Assembly: GCA_964489055.1 (NCBI GenBank)
Contig: CAZAXF010000003.1
Coordinates: forward strand, 1-64,000
Direction: 5' to 3'
DNA length: 64,000 nucleotides
Origin: 66-474 sp964489055
Lineage (GTDB): Bacteria; Pseudomonadota; Gammaproteobacteria; Xanthomonadales; Rhodanobacteraceae
Positions within the stretch are counted from its first letter, which is position 1, and the number at the start of each line of letters is the position of its first letter. This document shows, one piece after another, positions 1 to 8,942 of this stretch. A program made the translations under genes and the position numbers. The notes under the pieces are model-generated. The model was not told the DNA's origin. It made no database searches and saw only the letters and a program-made list of their open reading frames with translations.

Positions 1-151
1 CTTCGGAACGAAGGGGGTCGGCGCGCAGCGCCGGGGGGATGCCGGGCGAAGCGCAGAAGCCATCCCCCTCGATCCCCCTTCGCAAGCGAAGGGGGAGGCA
101 AGTCACCCCCTTCCGCAGGAAGGGGGTCGGCGCGCAGCGCCGGGGGGATGG
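1..151. repeat. GC-rich palindromic repeat cluster (family A)
   Basis: Two copies of a unit ending in AAGGGGGTCGGCGCGCAGC and a G-rich run (about 11-40 and 120-149) flank a hairpin unit whose core is CCCCCTTCGCAAGCGAAGGGGG (about 75-97). The same units recur at 10076-10640, 15843-15958 and 36371-36482. It looks like a REP/BIME-type intergenic element. The cluster may continue left of the window. No gene is visible before position 254. Confidence 0.85.
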
Positions 152-253
152 CGGGTACGGCGCGCCAGCGTGCGCTTGACACATCCCTGAGCGACATCTT
201 CACGTCGATGCGCGTATCCTCGGTGGACTGCATTCGATTGCCGGGAGATTGCC

Positions 254-1435
254 ATGCAACACGCGTTCGATTACCTGATCATCGGTGCCGGCATGGCCGG
301 CGAGGCCGCCGCGCAGGCGCTGCGCGAAGCCGATGGGGACGCCAGCATCGCCATGCTCGGCGACGAGTCGAATCCGCCCTACGACCGGCCACCACTGAGC
401 AAGAAGCTGTGGAAGGACGGCAAGGAAGACGACATCTGGCGGCCGGTGGACAAGGCGCGCGCGGAGGTGAAGCTGGAACGCCGCGCGCTGAAGATCGATC
501 CCGCCGCGCACACCGTCGAGGACGACAAGGGCGACACCTGGAAATACGGCAAACTCCTGATCGCGACCGGCGGTACGCCGCGCCGGCTGCCTTCCGGCGG
601 CGATGATTTCATCTACTACCGCACCGTCGAGGACTATCGCCGGCTGCGCGAGGCCGTGAAGCCGGGCGCACGCATCGCGGTGATCGGTGGCGGTTTCATC
701 GGCAGCGAGATCGCCGCCGCCATGGCGATGAACGGGTGCAAGGTGACGATGCTGTTTCCCGGCGACGCCATCGGTGAGCGCGTGTACCCCGAAGCGCTGG
801 CCGAGTCGGTCACTGCGTATTATCGCGAAAAGGGCGTGGACGTTCGCACCGGCGCCATGGTCAAGGGCGGCGCGGCCGACGGCGAGGGCGTGACCATCGA
901 GTTGTCCGATGGCGACAAGCTGCGCGCCGATGCCGTGGTGGCGGGCCTCGGGATCACGCCCAACGTGCAGCTTGCGCAGGATGCCGGTCTCAAGGTCGAG
1001 AACGGCATCGTGGTCAACGGACACCTGCAAAGTTCCGATCCGGACATCTACGCGGCCGGCGACGTGGCCTCGTTTCCGGCGCCGGCGCTGGGCCACCGCA
1101 TCCGCGTCGAGCACGAGGACGCGGCGCTCAGCATGGGTGCGCACGCTGGCAAGTGCATGGCAGGCCAGGATGCACCCTACGACGAGCTGCCCTTCTTCTA
1201 TTCGGACCTGTTCGACCTCGGCTACGAGGCGGTCGGCACGCTCGATTCCCGGCTGGAAACCGTCGAGCAGTGGGTGACGCCGTTCCGCGAGGGCGTGGTG
1301 TATTACCTCGACGGCGGCCGCGTGCGCGGTGTGCTGCTGTGGAATACCTGGGACCAGGTCGACAATGCACGCAAGCTGATCGCAGCACCCGGCCCGTTCG
1401 ACGCCGGCAGCGTCCAGGGCAAGCTGCCCGCATAG
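254..1435 (+). CDS. FAD/NAD(P)-dependent oxidoreductase (AIF / BphA4-reductase-like)
   Basis: A 393-residue flavoprotein of the pyridine-nucleotide-disulfide oxidoreductase superfamily. The N-terminal dinucleotide site GAGMAGEAAAQALRE (about residues 11-25) binds FAD, a second site VIGGGFIGSEIAAAM (about 137-151) should bind NAD(P)H, and YAAGDVASFP (about 272) is the conserved flavin-contacting motif. The C-terminal 90 residues resemble the reductase C-terminal domain of ferredoxin/rubredoxin reductases and bacterial AIF homologues. No redox-active CxxxxC is seen, so electrons probably pass directly from the flavin to a protein or small acceptor. The start is backed by GGGAGA about 7 bases upstream. 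It stands alone and converges on the sigma-factor gene. The acceptor cannot be told from sequence. Confidence 0.85.
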   Translation: MQHAFDYLIIGAGMAGEAAAQALREADGDASIAMLGDESNPPYDRPPLSKKLWKDGKEDDIWRPVDKARAEVKLERRALKIDPAAHTVEDDKGDTWKYGKLLIATGGTPRRLPSGGDDFIYYRTVEDYRRLREAVKPGARIAVIGGGFIGSEIAAAMAMNGCKVTMLFPGDAIGERVYPEALAESVTAYYREKGVDVRTGAMVKGGAADGEGVTIELSDGDKLRADAVVAGLGITPNVQLAQDAGLKVENGIVVNGHLQSSDPDIYAAGDVASFPAPALGHRIRVEHEDAALSMGAHAGKCMAGQDAPYDELPFFYSDLFDLGYEAVGTLDSRLETVEQWVTPFREGVVYYLDGGRVRGVLLWNTWDQVDNARKLIAAPGPFDAGSVQGKLPA

Positions 1436-1482
1436 GCTTCAAGTGGAGGTTTCTGCCGCCGGCGGCCACGTTCGCCGGCGCG

Positions 1483-1992
1483 TCAGTCGGCCAGGTACTC
1501 GCGCACCATCTCACGGCCGCGGTGGATGCGGCTTTTCACCGCGGCGCGGCTCAGGCGCAGCGCTTCGGCCATCTCGCTGATCGAGTATTCCTCGAAGTCG
1601 CGCAGCACGATCGCTTCGCGGTATTTCTCCGGCAGCGACTCGATCGCCGCGGCCAGGTCCATGTGCAGGCCGGGCGTGGTGTAGTAGGCAAACAGCTTGT
1701 GGTCTTCCGCGGGCAGCGCGGTCTGCCCGCGCATGCGGCGCATCAGGCGCCGGCACTCGCGCCGCACGATCGAGAACAGCCACGCGGTGTACGAACCGAC
1801 CGTTCGCAGTGCGCCGATCCGGCGGTACACCACCCACATCGTTTCCTGCACGGCATCGTCGGCGTCGGCGTCGGACGCGCACTGCGTGATCGCGATGCGG
1901 TGCAGGTTCGGCCGGGTCGATTCAAGCAGCCGCAGCAGCGCGGCTTCATCGCCGCGGCGCGCGGCCTCGATCAGGGCGGATTGTCTGGACAT
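1483..1992 (-). CDS. ECF-type RNA polymerase sigma factor
   Basis: A 169-residue sigma-70 family protein of ECF architecture. Region 2 is around residues 12-75, with the region 2.4-like stretch SYTAWLFSIVRRECRRLMRR, and region 4 is around 112-165, with a helix-turn-helix in SISEMAEALRLSRAAVKSRI. There is no region 1 or 3. It is the last gene of the leftward buf gene set, 43 bases behind the DoxX gene. Related MNIO/DUF2282/DoxX operons often include an ECF factor, so it probably drives its own operon under metal stress (family knowledge plus inference). No anti-sigma gene is adjacent: the next gene is the convergent flavoprotein. How its activity is held in check is therefore unclear. Confidence 0.9.
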   Translation of the reverse strand: MSRQSALIEAARRGDEAALLRLLESTRPNLHRIAITQCASDADADDAVQETMWVVYRRIGALRTVGSYTAWLFSIVRRECRRLMRRMRGQTALPAEDHKLFAYYTTPGLHMDLAAAIESLPEKYREAIVLRDFEEYSISEMAEALRLSRAAVKSRIHRGREMVREYLAD

Positions 1993-2035
1993 GCCCGTGG
2001 TTCCGTTCGTGAACAGCTTAGCGCCCGTGCGCGTG

Positions 2036-2545
2036 TCATGCAGCCGCCTTCACGCCGTGGCCGAGGCGCTGGCGGATGGCGTCGATGGCGCCATCCAGCG
2101 ACAGTCGCCCCGGGCCCCACGCAATCAGCGCCATCAGCATCAGGCCCCAGATCTTGTGGTCGGCGAACGCCGCGGTGCCGAACAGGCCCACCCAGAATCC
2201 ATGCGGCCACAGGCCCGGGAACGAAGCGAAGGCGATGATGTTGTAGATGAAAAGGAACAGCGCGAACGGCCGCCCCAGCAGTCCCAGGCCCACGAACCAC
2301 GGCACCACCAGTTCGATCCATGTGCCCAGCAGCGCGGCGAAGTCGGGCGCCAGCAGCGGCACGTGGTACATGTTCTCGAACAGGAAGCGCGTGCCTTCCG
2401 GGTCGGCGATCTTCACCAGCCCCGCGTGCCAGAACGCCAGCGCCACCCAGATGCGCATGAACAACAGCGTCACCGGGCCAAGCCAGGCCGCCAGCCAGTC
2501 ACTGGTGCGGCGGTACGCCGCGTCGATGGGTGCGATCGGATTCAT
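2036..2545 (-). CDS. DoxX family membrane protein of the buf operon
   Basis: A 169-residue integral membrane protein with about four hydrophobic segments (around residues 20-38, 68-90, 95-112 and 115-140). It carries the DoxX-typical WHAGLVKIADPEG stretch after the first segment. The ATG at 2545 overlaps the stop of bufC (ATGA, 2542-2545), so translation is probably coupled. DoxX proteins are regular members of bufferin / gold-inducible (gig) operons. Their exact role is not established; electron transfer or membrane redox functions have been suggested. A TTG six bases upstream is a poorer start. Confidence 0.9.
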   Translation of the reverse strand: MNPIAPIDAAYRRTSDWLAAWLGPVTLLFMRIWVALAFWHAGLVKIADPEGTRFLFENMYHVPLLAPDFAALLGTWIELVVPWFVGLGLLGRPFALFLFIYNIIAFASFPGLWPHGFWVGLFGTAAFADHKIWGLMLMALIAWGPGRLSLDGAIDAIRQRLGHGVKAAA

Positions 2546-3318
2546 GGCCAAGACTCCTCATCGGGTGGGGCCGGAGCGGCCGAAGCCGGCAACAGGCCGT
2601 GGCGGGCGAAGCTGGCGAGGCAGGCGTCGGCATCGAAGCGCGCGTCGCAAGCGCAGCCGGCGGCCGCGGCGGCTCGAAGCCCGCTGCCGCGTACCAGCGC
2701 GCGGAGGCAGGCGAGGCTCGCAGTGTCCAGCGCCGTCATCGCGACCTCCCCGTCCTCGCGCCACAGCGCCACGTTCTCGCCCGCGTCGCCGAGCTGCAGG
2801 TTTTCCGCGGTCGGGTGCAAGGCATAACCCCAGATGGTCAGGACCGGGTACGCGCTGGCCAGCAGCCGTACCGAAGGCGCCACGCGCGCAGCGGCATCGC
2901 GATCGGTCGTGCCCGCACCACGGGCATCCGCCGCCAGCACGCATTCCTGGCGCAGCCATTCCAGTCGCGCGACGTCGGGCAGCCAGGGATATTGGTGCGA
3001 GGCCGGCAGCGACGCCAGGTAATCGGCCAGCGTATCGCCGAAGGCCTGCAGGTTGCCCGAGCGCGAGGGAAATTCGCGCCGATATCCTCGCGCGGTCTGC
3101 TCGAAGAAGTCCTCGCCCACCAGTGCCAGCACCGCTGGGTAGGTGGTGCGCAGCGCGCCGGCGTGGATCGCGGCGCCGCTGTGGCGGTAGATGCGAAGGC
3201 GCGCGGCGGGATCCAGTCCGTTGCCGACGATCCCGTCGACCGGGCCGGCCCCGGCATCGTCGTACAGCGCGGCGAGAAACCGGCGCTGGAGTTCAGGCAG
3301 CGCGTTCGCGGCGTGCAT
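2542..3318 (-). CDS. bufC: BufC-like DUF2063 partner of the MNIO enzyme
   Basis: A 258-residue protein of the DUF2063 (HvfC/BufC) family. The N-terminal part begins LPELQRRFLAALYDD and contains the typical RLRIYRHSG...TYPAV region (about 45-75), followed by a second helical domain with the HQYPWLPDVARLEWLRQE stretch. Family members bind the peptide precursor and the DUF692 enzyme as a recognition partner (established for bufferin and related systems). The ATG at 3318 is preceded by AGGAG and overlaps the 3' end of bufB by about 26 bases; an ATG at 3348 is possible but lies deeper in bufB. It overlaps the DoxX gene downstream. Confidence 0.88.
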   Translation of the reverse strand: MHAANALPELQRRFLAALYDDAGAGPVDGIVGNGLDPAARLRIYRHSGAAIHAGALRTTYPAVLALVGEDFFEQTARGYRREFPSRSGNLQAFGDTLADYLASLPASHQYPWLPDVARLEWLRQECVLAADARGAGTTDRDAAARVAPSVRLLASAYPVLTIWGYALHPTAENLQLGDAGENVALWREDGEVAMTALDTASLACLRALVRGSGLRAAAAAGCACDARFDADACLASFARHGLLPASAAPAPPDEESWP

Positions 3319-4159
3319 CGAGCAGCTCCTCCGCGTGGGCGGCTTCATCGAGCAGGACTTCCAGTTCCGGGATGTCCTGGTCCCATTCGATCAGCGTCGG
3401 GACCGGACCGAAGCGCGTGATGGCCTCGGCGTACAGGTCCCAGACCTTGTCATCCACCCGCCGGCTGTGCGAGTCGATCAGCAGCGGCACCGGAAGGTCA
3501 TCCTTGCGGGTGAACCCGGCAAGGTGGATTTCGTGCACCGCCTCGCGCGGCATCGCGCGCAGGTAGACGCGCGGATCGAAACGGTGGTTGACGCTGTTGA
3601 CGTAGATGTTGTTGACATCGCACAGCAGCCCGCAGCCGCTTCGGCGCACCACCTCGGCCACGAACTCCCATTCGGTCCAGTCGGCGGCCTCGAAACGCAG
3701 GTAGGTGGAAATGTTCTCGACCAGGATTTCGCGCCCCAGTGCATCCTGCACCTGCCCGATGCGGGCGACCAGAAGATCCAGCGCCTCGTCGGTGAACGGA
3801 AGCGGCAGCAGGTCGTTGCTGTGGCGTCCGCCGATCGCGCCCCAGCACAGGTGTTCGGACACCAGCGCCGGCTGGAAGCGGTCCACGATCTCGCGCAGCC
3901 GCAGCAGGTGCGCTGGGTCCAGCGCATCGGCCGAACCCAGGGACAAGCCCACGCCGTGCAGGCTGAGCGGATAGTCCGCGCGGATGTCCTCCAGCGCGGC
4001 GCGGAAGCCGCCGCCCGCGGAAAACAGGTTCTCGCTGTGGGTTTCCAGCCACGCGATCGGCGGCCGTTCGCGGCGTACCCGCGCGACGTGCGGCGCGCGC
4101 AACCCGATGCCGGCCGCGGCCGGCACCGGATGCACGCGCGTGGCGGAATGCACCGTCAC
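3293..4159 (-). CDS. bufB: BufB-like multinuclear non-heme iron oxidase (DUF692)
   Basis: A 288-residue TIM-barrel enzyme of the DUF692/MNIO family. Landmarks are GIGLRAPH near the start, the WLETHSENLF segment (about 36-45), SLHGVGLSLGS (about 64-74), SEHLCWG (about 101-107), LLCDVNNIYVN (about 175-185), HEIHLAGF (about 210-217), IDSHS (about 227) and LIEWDQDIPE near the end. The conserved His, Asp and Glu residues there are the iron ligands of the family. MNIOs modify cysteines of peptide precursors; in bufferins they form thiooxazoles that bind Cu(I). The gene starts 4 bases after the bufA stop and overlaps bufC, so precursor, enzyme and partner form one transcript. Confidence 0.92.
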   Translation of the reverse strand: MTVHSATRVHPVPAAAGIGLRAPHVARVRRERPPIAWLETHSENLFSAGGGFRAALEDIRADYPLSLHGVGLSLGSADALDPAHLLRLREIVDRFQPALVSEHLCWGAIGGRHSNDLLPLPFTDEALDLLVARIGQVQDALGREILVENISTYLRFEAADWTEWEFVAEVVRRSGCGLLCDVNNIYVNSVNHRFDPRVYLRAMPREAVHEIHLAGFTRKDDLPVPLLIDSHSRRVDDKVWDLYAEAITRFGPVPTLIEWDQDIPELEVLLDEAAHAEELLDARRERAA

Positions 4160-4163
4160 CGCG

Positions 4164-4508
4164 TCACGCCTTGGCGGGTTTCAGGCTGCCGCCCGCGATC
4201 TTGCCGCACAGGCCGGAGGGCATCGCAACGAACGCGTTCGGATCGCGCGCCTTGGGATCCTGCCCGGCGCACGAGTGGCCCGGCGACTGGCAGTCGTTCT
4301 TGTAGGCGGCGTTGACGCCATAGCACGGCACGAACTTCTCCTTCTTCATCATCTCCATGGTCTTCTGCCGCTGCATCTTCATCATCGCCGGCGTCATCTT
4401 CATCTGCATGTGCCCGGAAGACTGCGCCATCCCGGCGGATGCGAACGACGCCATGCCAAGCGTGACCGCGCACGCCAGGGTGGTCTTGAGAATGTGATTG
4501 CTGTTCAT
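4164..4508 (-). CDS. bufA: Bufferin-type DUF2282 metallopeptide precursor, Met-rich
   Basis: A 114-residue secreted precursor. A signal peptide (residues 1 to about 28, ending FASAGMAQ) is followed by a Met-rich stretch with nine Met between residues 34 and 54. The DUF2282 core has Cys62 (VPCYGV), Cys73 (KNDC), Cys80 (GHSCAGQ) and Cys101 (SGLCGKI). These four Cys match the substrate cysteines of BufB-type MNIOs, and the mature peptide should be a periplasmic copper (or gold) buffer. I chose the ATG at 4508 because the signal peptide starts there; 21 codons upstream are also open. It is the promoter-proximal gene of the buf operon, 187 bases behind fpr. The Met-rich insert is unusual for the family as I know it. 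Confidence 0.88.
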   Translation of the reverse strand: MNSNHILKTTLACAVTLGMASFASAGMAQSSGHMQMKMTPAMMKMQRQKTMEMMKKEKFVPCYGVNAAYKNDCQSPGHSCAGQDPKARDPNAFVAMPSGLCGKIAGGSLKPAKA

Positions 4509-4695
4509 GATGATCTCCGTGGATCGAAGCCAGAACGGCTCCGGCATCCCATGGAGGCCGACAGCGGGCAAAAGGATTCAACCGTCTTTCGCGGCCGTTC
4601 AGGCAGGCGTGACCCGTCGCGAAGCGGCGAAACGGCACCCGGGTGTGACGGGATGATCGGCGGGGCCGGCGGGTGCCGGCGGGGGACGATTTCCG

Positions 4696-5442
4696 CTACC
4701 GCGACGAAACGTATTTCTCGCGCCGGATGTGCTTGATGGGCAGGCCGATTTCCTTCAGCAGGGTGAAGTTGGCGTCGACCATGTCGGGGTTGCCGCACAG
4801 GTAGGCGATGTCGTGCTCGGGGTGCGGCTCGACCTCGGACAGCATGTCCTGGACGTGGCCGCGGCGGTCGTGGGGGCGCGGGGTGGCGCGGGCGGCGCGC
4901 GAGAAGCAGGGGTGGAAGACGAATTCGGGGTGGGCCTTGGCGAAGGCTTCGAATTCCTCGCCGTAGAGCAGCTCGCCCTCGTTGCGCGCGCCGTACAGCA
5001 GCACGAAACGGCGGCCCTGTTCGGCGATCAGCTTCTCGATGCGCGGCAGCATCGCGCGGTAGGGGGCAACGCCGGTGCCGGTGGCGATCAGCAGGTAACG
5101 CCGGTTTTCGTCGGCGTCCATCAGGCAGAAACGCCCGTAGGGGCCGCTGACCTCGATTTCCTCGCCTGTCTCGAGGTTCTCGAACAGCCGGGTTGCCGCA
5201 CCGCCCTCGACGTATGACACGGCCAGCTCCAGGTGCTGGATCTCGCCGGATCCGTCGACCGGCGTGCCGATCGAAAAGCTGCGCTTGGTCGGCTTGCCGT
5301 CGTCGTAGTGGAAGTGGACCTGGATGAATTGCCCGGGCGTGCACGCGAACGGCGCACCGTCGGAGCGTTCGAATGCAAGGTGCCGCACGGTGGGCGCGAG
5401 CATGTAGCTTTCAACCAGCTTGATCTGGAAATGTTCAATCAT
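4696..5442 (-). CDS. fpr: Ferredoxin--NADP(+) reductase
   Basis: A 248-residue bacterial-type ferredoxin/flavodoxin-NADP reductase. The FAD domain carries KRSFSIGTP (about residues 53-61) and CLMD/GPYGRFCL (about 100-107). The NADP domain carries ATGTGVAPYRAML (about 119-131), the LLYGARNEGELLYGEEF segment and CGNPDMVD (about 217-224). Length and motifs fit the Fpr subclass that supplies reductant for Fe-S assembly and oxidative-stress defence. It is transcribed divergently from the ABC ATPase gene across an 88-base spacer. It lies upstream of bufA on the same strand, but 187 bases separate them, so a separate buf promoter is likely. Confidence 0.95.
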   Translation of the reverse strand: MIEHFQIKLVESYMLAPTVRHLAFERSDGAPFACTPGQFIQVHFHYDDGKPTKRSFSIGTPVDGSGEIQHLELAVSYVEGGAATRLFENLETGEEIEVSGPYGRFCLMDADENRRYLLIATGTGVAPYRAMLPRIEKLIAEQGRRFVLLYGARNEGELLYGEEFEAFAKAHPEFVFHPCFSRAARATPRPHDRRGHVQDMLSEVEPHPEHDIAYLCGNPDMVDANFTLLKEIGLPIKHIRREKYVSSR

Positions 5443-5521
5443 CGGTGGAATTTGATGGCCTCGCGGTCGTCGCGGGCGGTGGGCGTGCCGAACGGCACAC
5501 GGGCAGGACCAAAAGGTCTCT

Positions 5522-5527
5522 TATAAT
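5522..5527 (+). promoter_or_regulatory. Perfect -10 box (TATAAT) ahead of the ABC ATPase gene
   Basis: TATAAT sits at 5522-5527, which would place transcription start near 5534. That is inside or just after the most upstream in-frame GTG/ATG codons (5531, 5534), so these are poor start candidates. The ATG at 5567, preceded by GAGGCGG at 5551-5557, fits better. No good -35 box is visible. Confidence 0.55.
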
Positions 5528-5566
5528 AACGTGATGACCTCTTCCGCCGCGAGGCGGCTTCCCGGA

Positions 5567-6529
<963 letters not shown>

Positions 6530-6623
6530 TGTCCAGGTACGCAAAAACCGGTTGTGCGACGCTTTACCGGCATTGCCGTGCGTGCAACGTGCGGGTGCGC
6601 AATCGAAGTGCGGAGATGGTGGC

Positions 6624-7454
6624 ATGAACGACATGGACACCGCCCGCCGAACCTCGCCGATGGCCTACGCAGCGGGCGAGTCGCGCACGCGCGCCCACTT
6701 GGTTGCGCTCTACACGGTCACCCGCCGCGAAGTGCACCGCGTGCTGCGCATCTGGACCCAGACCCTGGTGCCGCCGGCGATCACGATGACGCTGTACTTC
6801 GTGATCTTCGGCAAGGTCATCGGCAGCCGGGTGGGGCAGATGGAAGGCTTCACCTACATGCAGTACATCGTGCCGGGGCTGGTGATGATGAGCATCATCA
6901 ACAACTGTTACTCGAACATCACCTCCAGTTTCTTCGGCTCCAAGTTCGGGCGTTACGTCGAGGAGCTGCTGGCCTCGCCGATGCCGAGCTGGGTGGTGCT
7001 GACCGGCTATGTCACGGGCTCGGTGCTGCGCGGTCTGCTGGTCGGCGTCATCGTGCTGGCGATCGCGCTGTTCTTCACCTCGCTCAACGTCGCGCACCCG
7101 CTGATCGCGGTGACGACCGTGCTGCTGGGCGCGACCATCTTCGCGCTGGCCGGTTTCATCAACGCCATCTTCGCCAAGCGTTTCGACGACATCGCGATCG
7201 TGCCGACCTTCGTGCTGGCGCCGCTGACCTATCTCGGCGGCGTGTTCTACTCGGTCAAGCTGCTGGGTTCGCCGTGGAAGGAATTTTCGCTGGTCAACCC
7301 GATCCTGTATTTCGTCAACGCGTTCCGCTACGGGGTGCTTGGCGTCTCCGACGTGCCGGTATGGACCGCCTACGTGGTGATGCTGGCGTTCGTGATCGGG
7401 CTGGCCGTGGTGGCGCTGTGGCTGCTGAACCGCGGCGTCGGGTTGCGTTCGTAG
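6624..7454 (+). CDS. ABC-2 type exporter permease (YadH-like)
   Basis: A 276-residue membrane protein of the ABC-2 permease family with about six hydrophobic segments spread over residues 35-265. The stretch YMQYIVPGLVMMSIINNCYS and the later PLTYLGGVFYSVKLLG are typical of the YadH/NodJ/DrrB group. The ATG at 6624 follows GGAGATGG, and a longer reading to 6552 has no ribosome-binding site. With the ATPase upstream it forms a two-gene exporter. Downstream is a repeat region rather than another gene, so the unit probably ends here. Confidence 0.9.
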   Translation: MNDMDTARRTSPMAYAAGESRTRAHLVALYTVTRREVHRVLRIWTQTLVPPAITMTLYFVIFGKVIGSRVGQMEGFTYMQYIVPGLVMMSIINNCYSNITSSFFGSKFGRYVEELLASPMPSWVVLTGYVTGSVLRGLLVGVIVLAIALFFTSLNVAHPLIAVTTVLLGATIFALAGFINAIFAKRFDDIAIVPTFVLAPLTYLGGVFYSVKLLGSPWKEFSLVNPILYFVNAFRYGVLGVSDVPVWTAYVVMLAFVIGLAVVALWLLNRGVGLRS

Positions 7455-7480
7455 CGTACAGGCGCGGCGTTGCGCGAAGT

Positions 7481-7671
7481 CCTCTCGCCCGCAACGCGTT
7501 GCGGGGGAGAGGGTTGGGTGAGGGGCAGAAACTGAATCCCGCAATGTGCCACCCTTTGAAGCCGCATGCGCCGGCTCGCGATGCGCAATCAAACAGTGCC
7601 TTGCAAGGGGCGCCGATCTCCCCTCACCCCAGCCCTCTCCCCCAGCGATGAAGCCGTTGGGGGAGAGGGAG
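7481..7671. repeat. Pair of CTCTCCCC/GGGGAGAG palindromes
   Basis: Two palindromes lie in the spacer between the ABC permease and the DUF4124 gene. One is centred on CGCAACGCGTTGCG (7481-7512), with CCTCTC...GGGAGAGG arms. The other spans 7633-7670, with 12-bp arms CCCTCTCCCCCA / TTGGGGGAGAGGG around a short loop. They are in inverted orientation to each other, as in a BIME. Either could stop transcription leaving the permease gene, but no U-run follows. Nothing coding is seen at 7455-7720. Confidence 0.8.
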
Positions 7672-7720
7672 TCGTTCATCGCGCCATGTGGGAACCGTGC
7701 ATTGCGCGTAAGATCAACCC

Positions 7721-8377
7721 ATGTGCCGGAACCTCTTTCTTTTCGTGCTGATGGCCCTGGTGGCGGTTGCCGCGTGTTGGCCCGCGCCTGCCCGCGCGCA
7801 GGTGTACAAGTGCACGTCCGCCGACGGCAGCGTTGCCTACCAGGATCACGCCTGCGCACGCGGCCAGACACAACAGGTGATGGATGTCCCCAGCCGCGCG
7901 CCGCCCGGATACGTGCCGCCGCCGGTGGCCACCAGCCTGCCGCCGGTCAGCGCCAATGCGCCGCCGCCGGCCTACGTGCCGCCGCCACCGCCACCATTGC
8001 CGCAGATGTACGCGTGCGTCGGCGCGGTCAACGGCAAGCATTACCTGACCCGGCGTCCGCCACCGCCGTACCTGGCGCCATTGGGCGTGATGGGTTATCC
8101 GCCGCAGTCGCTGTCGCAGGCCTACGGCACGCCAGGCGGGGCCGGGCCGTCGGCGCCGGAGCTGTCGAAGCCGCCGGTGGGCGGTCCCGCCATCGCCACC
8201 GGCATGACCGAGGTGCAGGACTACTGCCTGCCGGCGACACGCGCGCAGGTGTGCGGCTTCGTCCGCAAGCAATACGACGAGAACCACCGCAAACTCAGGA
8301 TGGCGATGCGCAACGAGCAGGCACCGCTGGAAGCGCGCGAGAAGCATCTTGAAGCGCAGTTGCGCAATTGCCGGTGA
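7721..8377 (+). CDS. Secreted DUF4124 protein with Pro-rich linker
   Basis: A 218-residue exported protein. A signal peptide (residues 1-26, ending ARA) is followed by a DUF4124 domain, VYKCTSADGSVAYQDHAC (about 28-45). Next is a very Pro-rich linker (about 57-92) and a second short Cys-containing module (YACVGAVNGKHYL). The C-terminal helical part holds two pairs of Cys (DYC, VC) and ends in charged heptads (EAREKHLEAQLRNC). DUF4124 is a small disulfide-containing domain of unknown function, common in the periplasm of Xanthomonadales. I can assign no role. Confidence 0.75.
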   Translation: MCRNLFLFVLMALVAVAACWPAPARAQVYKCTSADGSVAYQDHACARGQTQQVMDVPSRAPPGYVPPPVATSLPPVSANAPPPAYVPPPPPPLPQMYACVGAVNGKHYLTRRPPPPYLAPLGVMGYPPQSLSQAYGTPGGAGPSAPELSKPPVGGPAIATGMTEVQDYCLPATRAQVCGFVRKQYDENHRKLRMAMRNEQAPLEAREKHLEAQLRNCR

Positions 8378-8433
8378 CCGTGCCGGCGGGATTGTCTTCG
8401 CTCCTCGGCGGGATTCGCTTCGCTTCTCCCGCC

Positions 8434-8937
8434 CTACGCGGTGAGGGTGAGCGTCGGCGCGGGTGCGTGGCGGCGTTCGTGCGTGAGCAGCCAGCGCTTG
8501 ATCGGCAGGCCGCCGCCGTAGCCGACCAGGTCGCCGTGGCTGCCGATGACGCGGTGGCAGGGCACGATGATCGCCAGCGGATTGGCGCCGTTGGCCGCGC
8601 CCACGGCGCGCACCGCGCGCGGACGACCGATGCGGCGGGCGATGTCGGCGTAGCTTGCGGTTTCGCCGTAGGGGATCGCCAGCAGCGCGCCCCACACTTC
8701 CAGTTGGAACGGCGTGCCGGACGGGTGCAGCGGAAGGTCGAATTGCAACCGTTTGCCGGCGAAATACTCCTTGAGCTGGCGCGTTGCCGCGTGCAGTTTC
8801 ATCTTGTTCGGCCTTGCGCCCTCGGGCACCGCCGCAAGCCGGCCGCGCCGGGGCAGGCCGAGCTCAACCAGCCCGTCGCCGTCGCTGACCAGCAGCAACG
8901 GGCCGATGGGGGTGTCGAGCGTGTCGTAGTACAGCAT
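8434..8937 (-). CDS. ogt: Methylated-DNA--[protein]-cysteine S-methyltransferase
   Basis: A 167-residue suicide alkyltransferase that removes O6-alkyl groups from guanine in DNA. The DNA-binding helix-turn-helix lies in TASYADIARRIGRPRAVRAV, with the Arg finger there. The acceptor Cys is in IIVPCHRVIG (about residues 133-142), and the substrate loop follows in GYGGGLPIKRWLL. Length fits Ogt rather than the fused Ada protein. The ATG at 8937 is only 5 bases behind the SDR stop, so the two are co-transcribed. Confidence 0.94.
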   Translation of the reverse strand: MLYYDTLDTPIGPLLLVSDGDGLVELGLPRRGRLAAVPEGARPNKMKLHAATRQLKEYFAGKRLQFDLPLHPSGTPFQLEVWGALLAIPYGETASYADIARRIGRPRAVRAVGAANGANPLAIIVPCHRVIGSHGDLVGYGGGLPIKRWLLTHERRHAPAPTLTLTA

Positions 8938-8942
8938 GGCGT

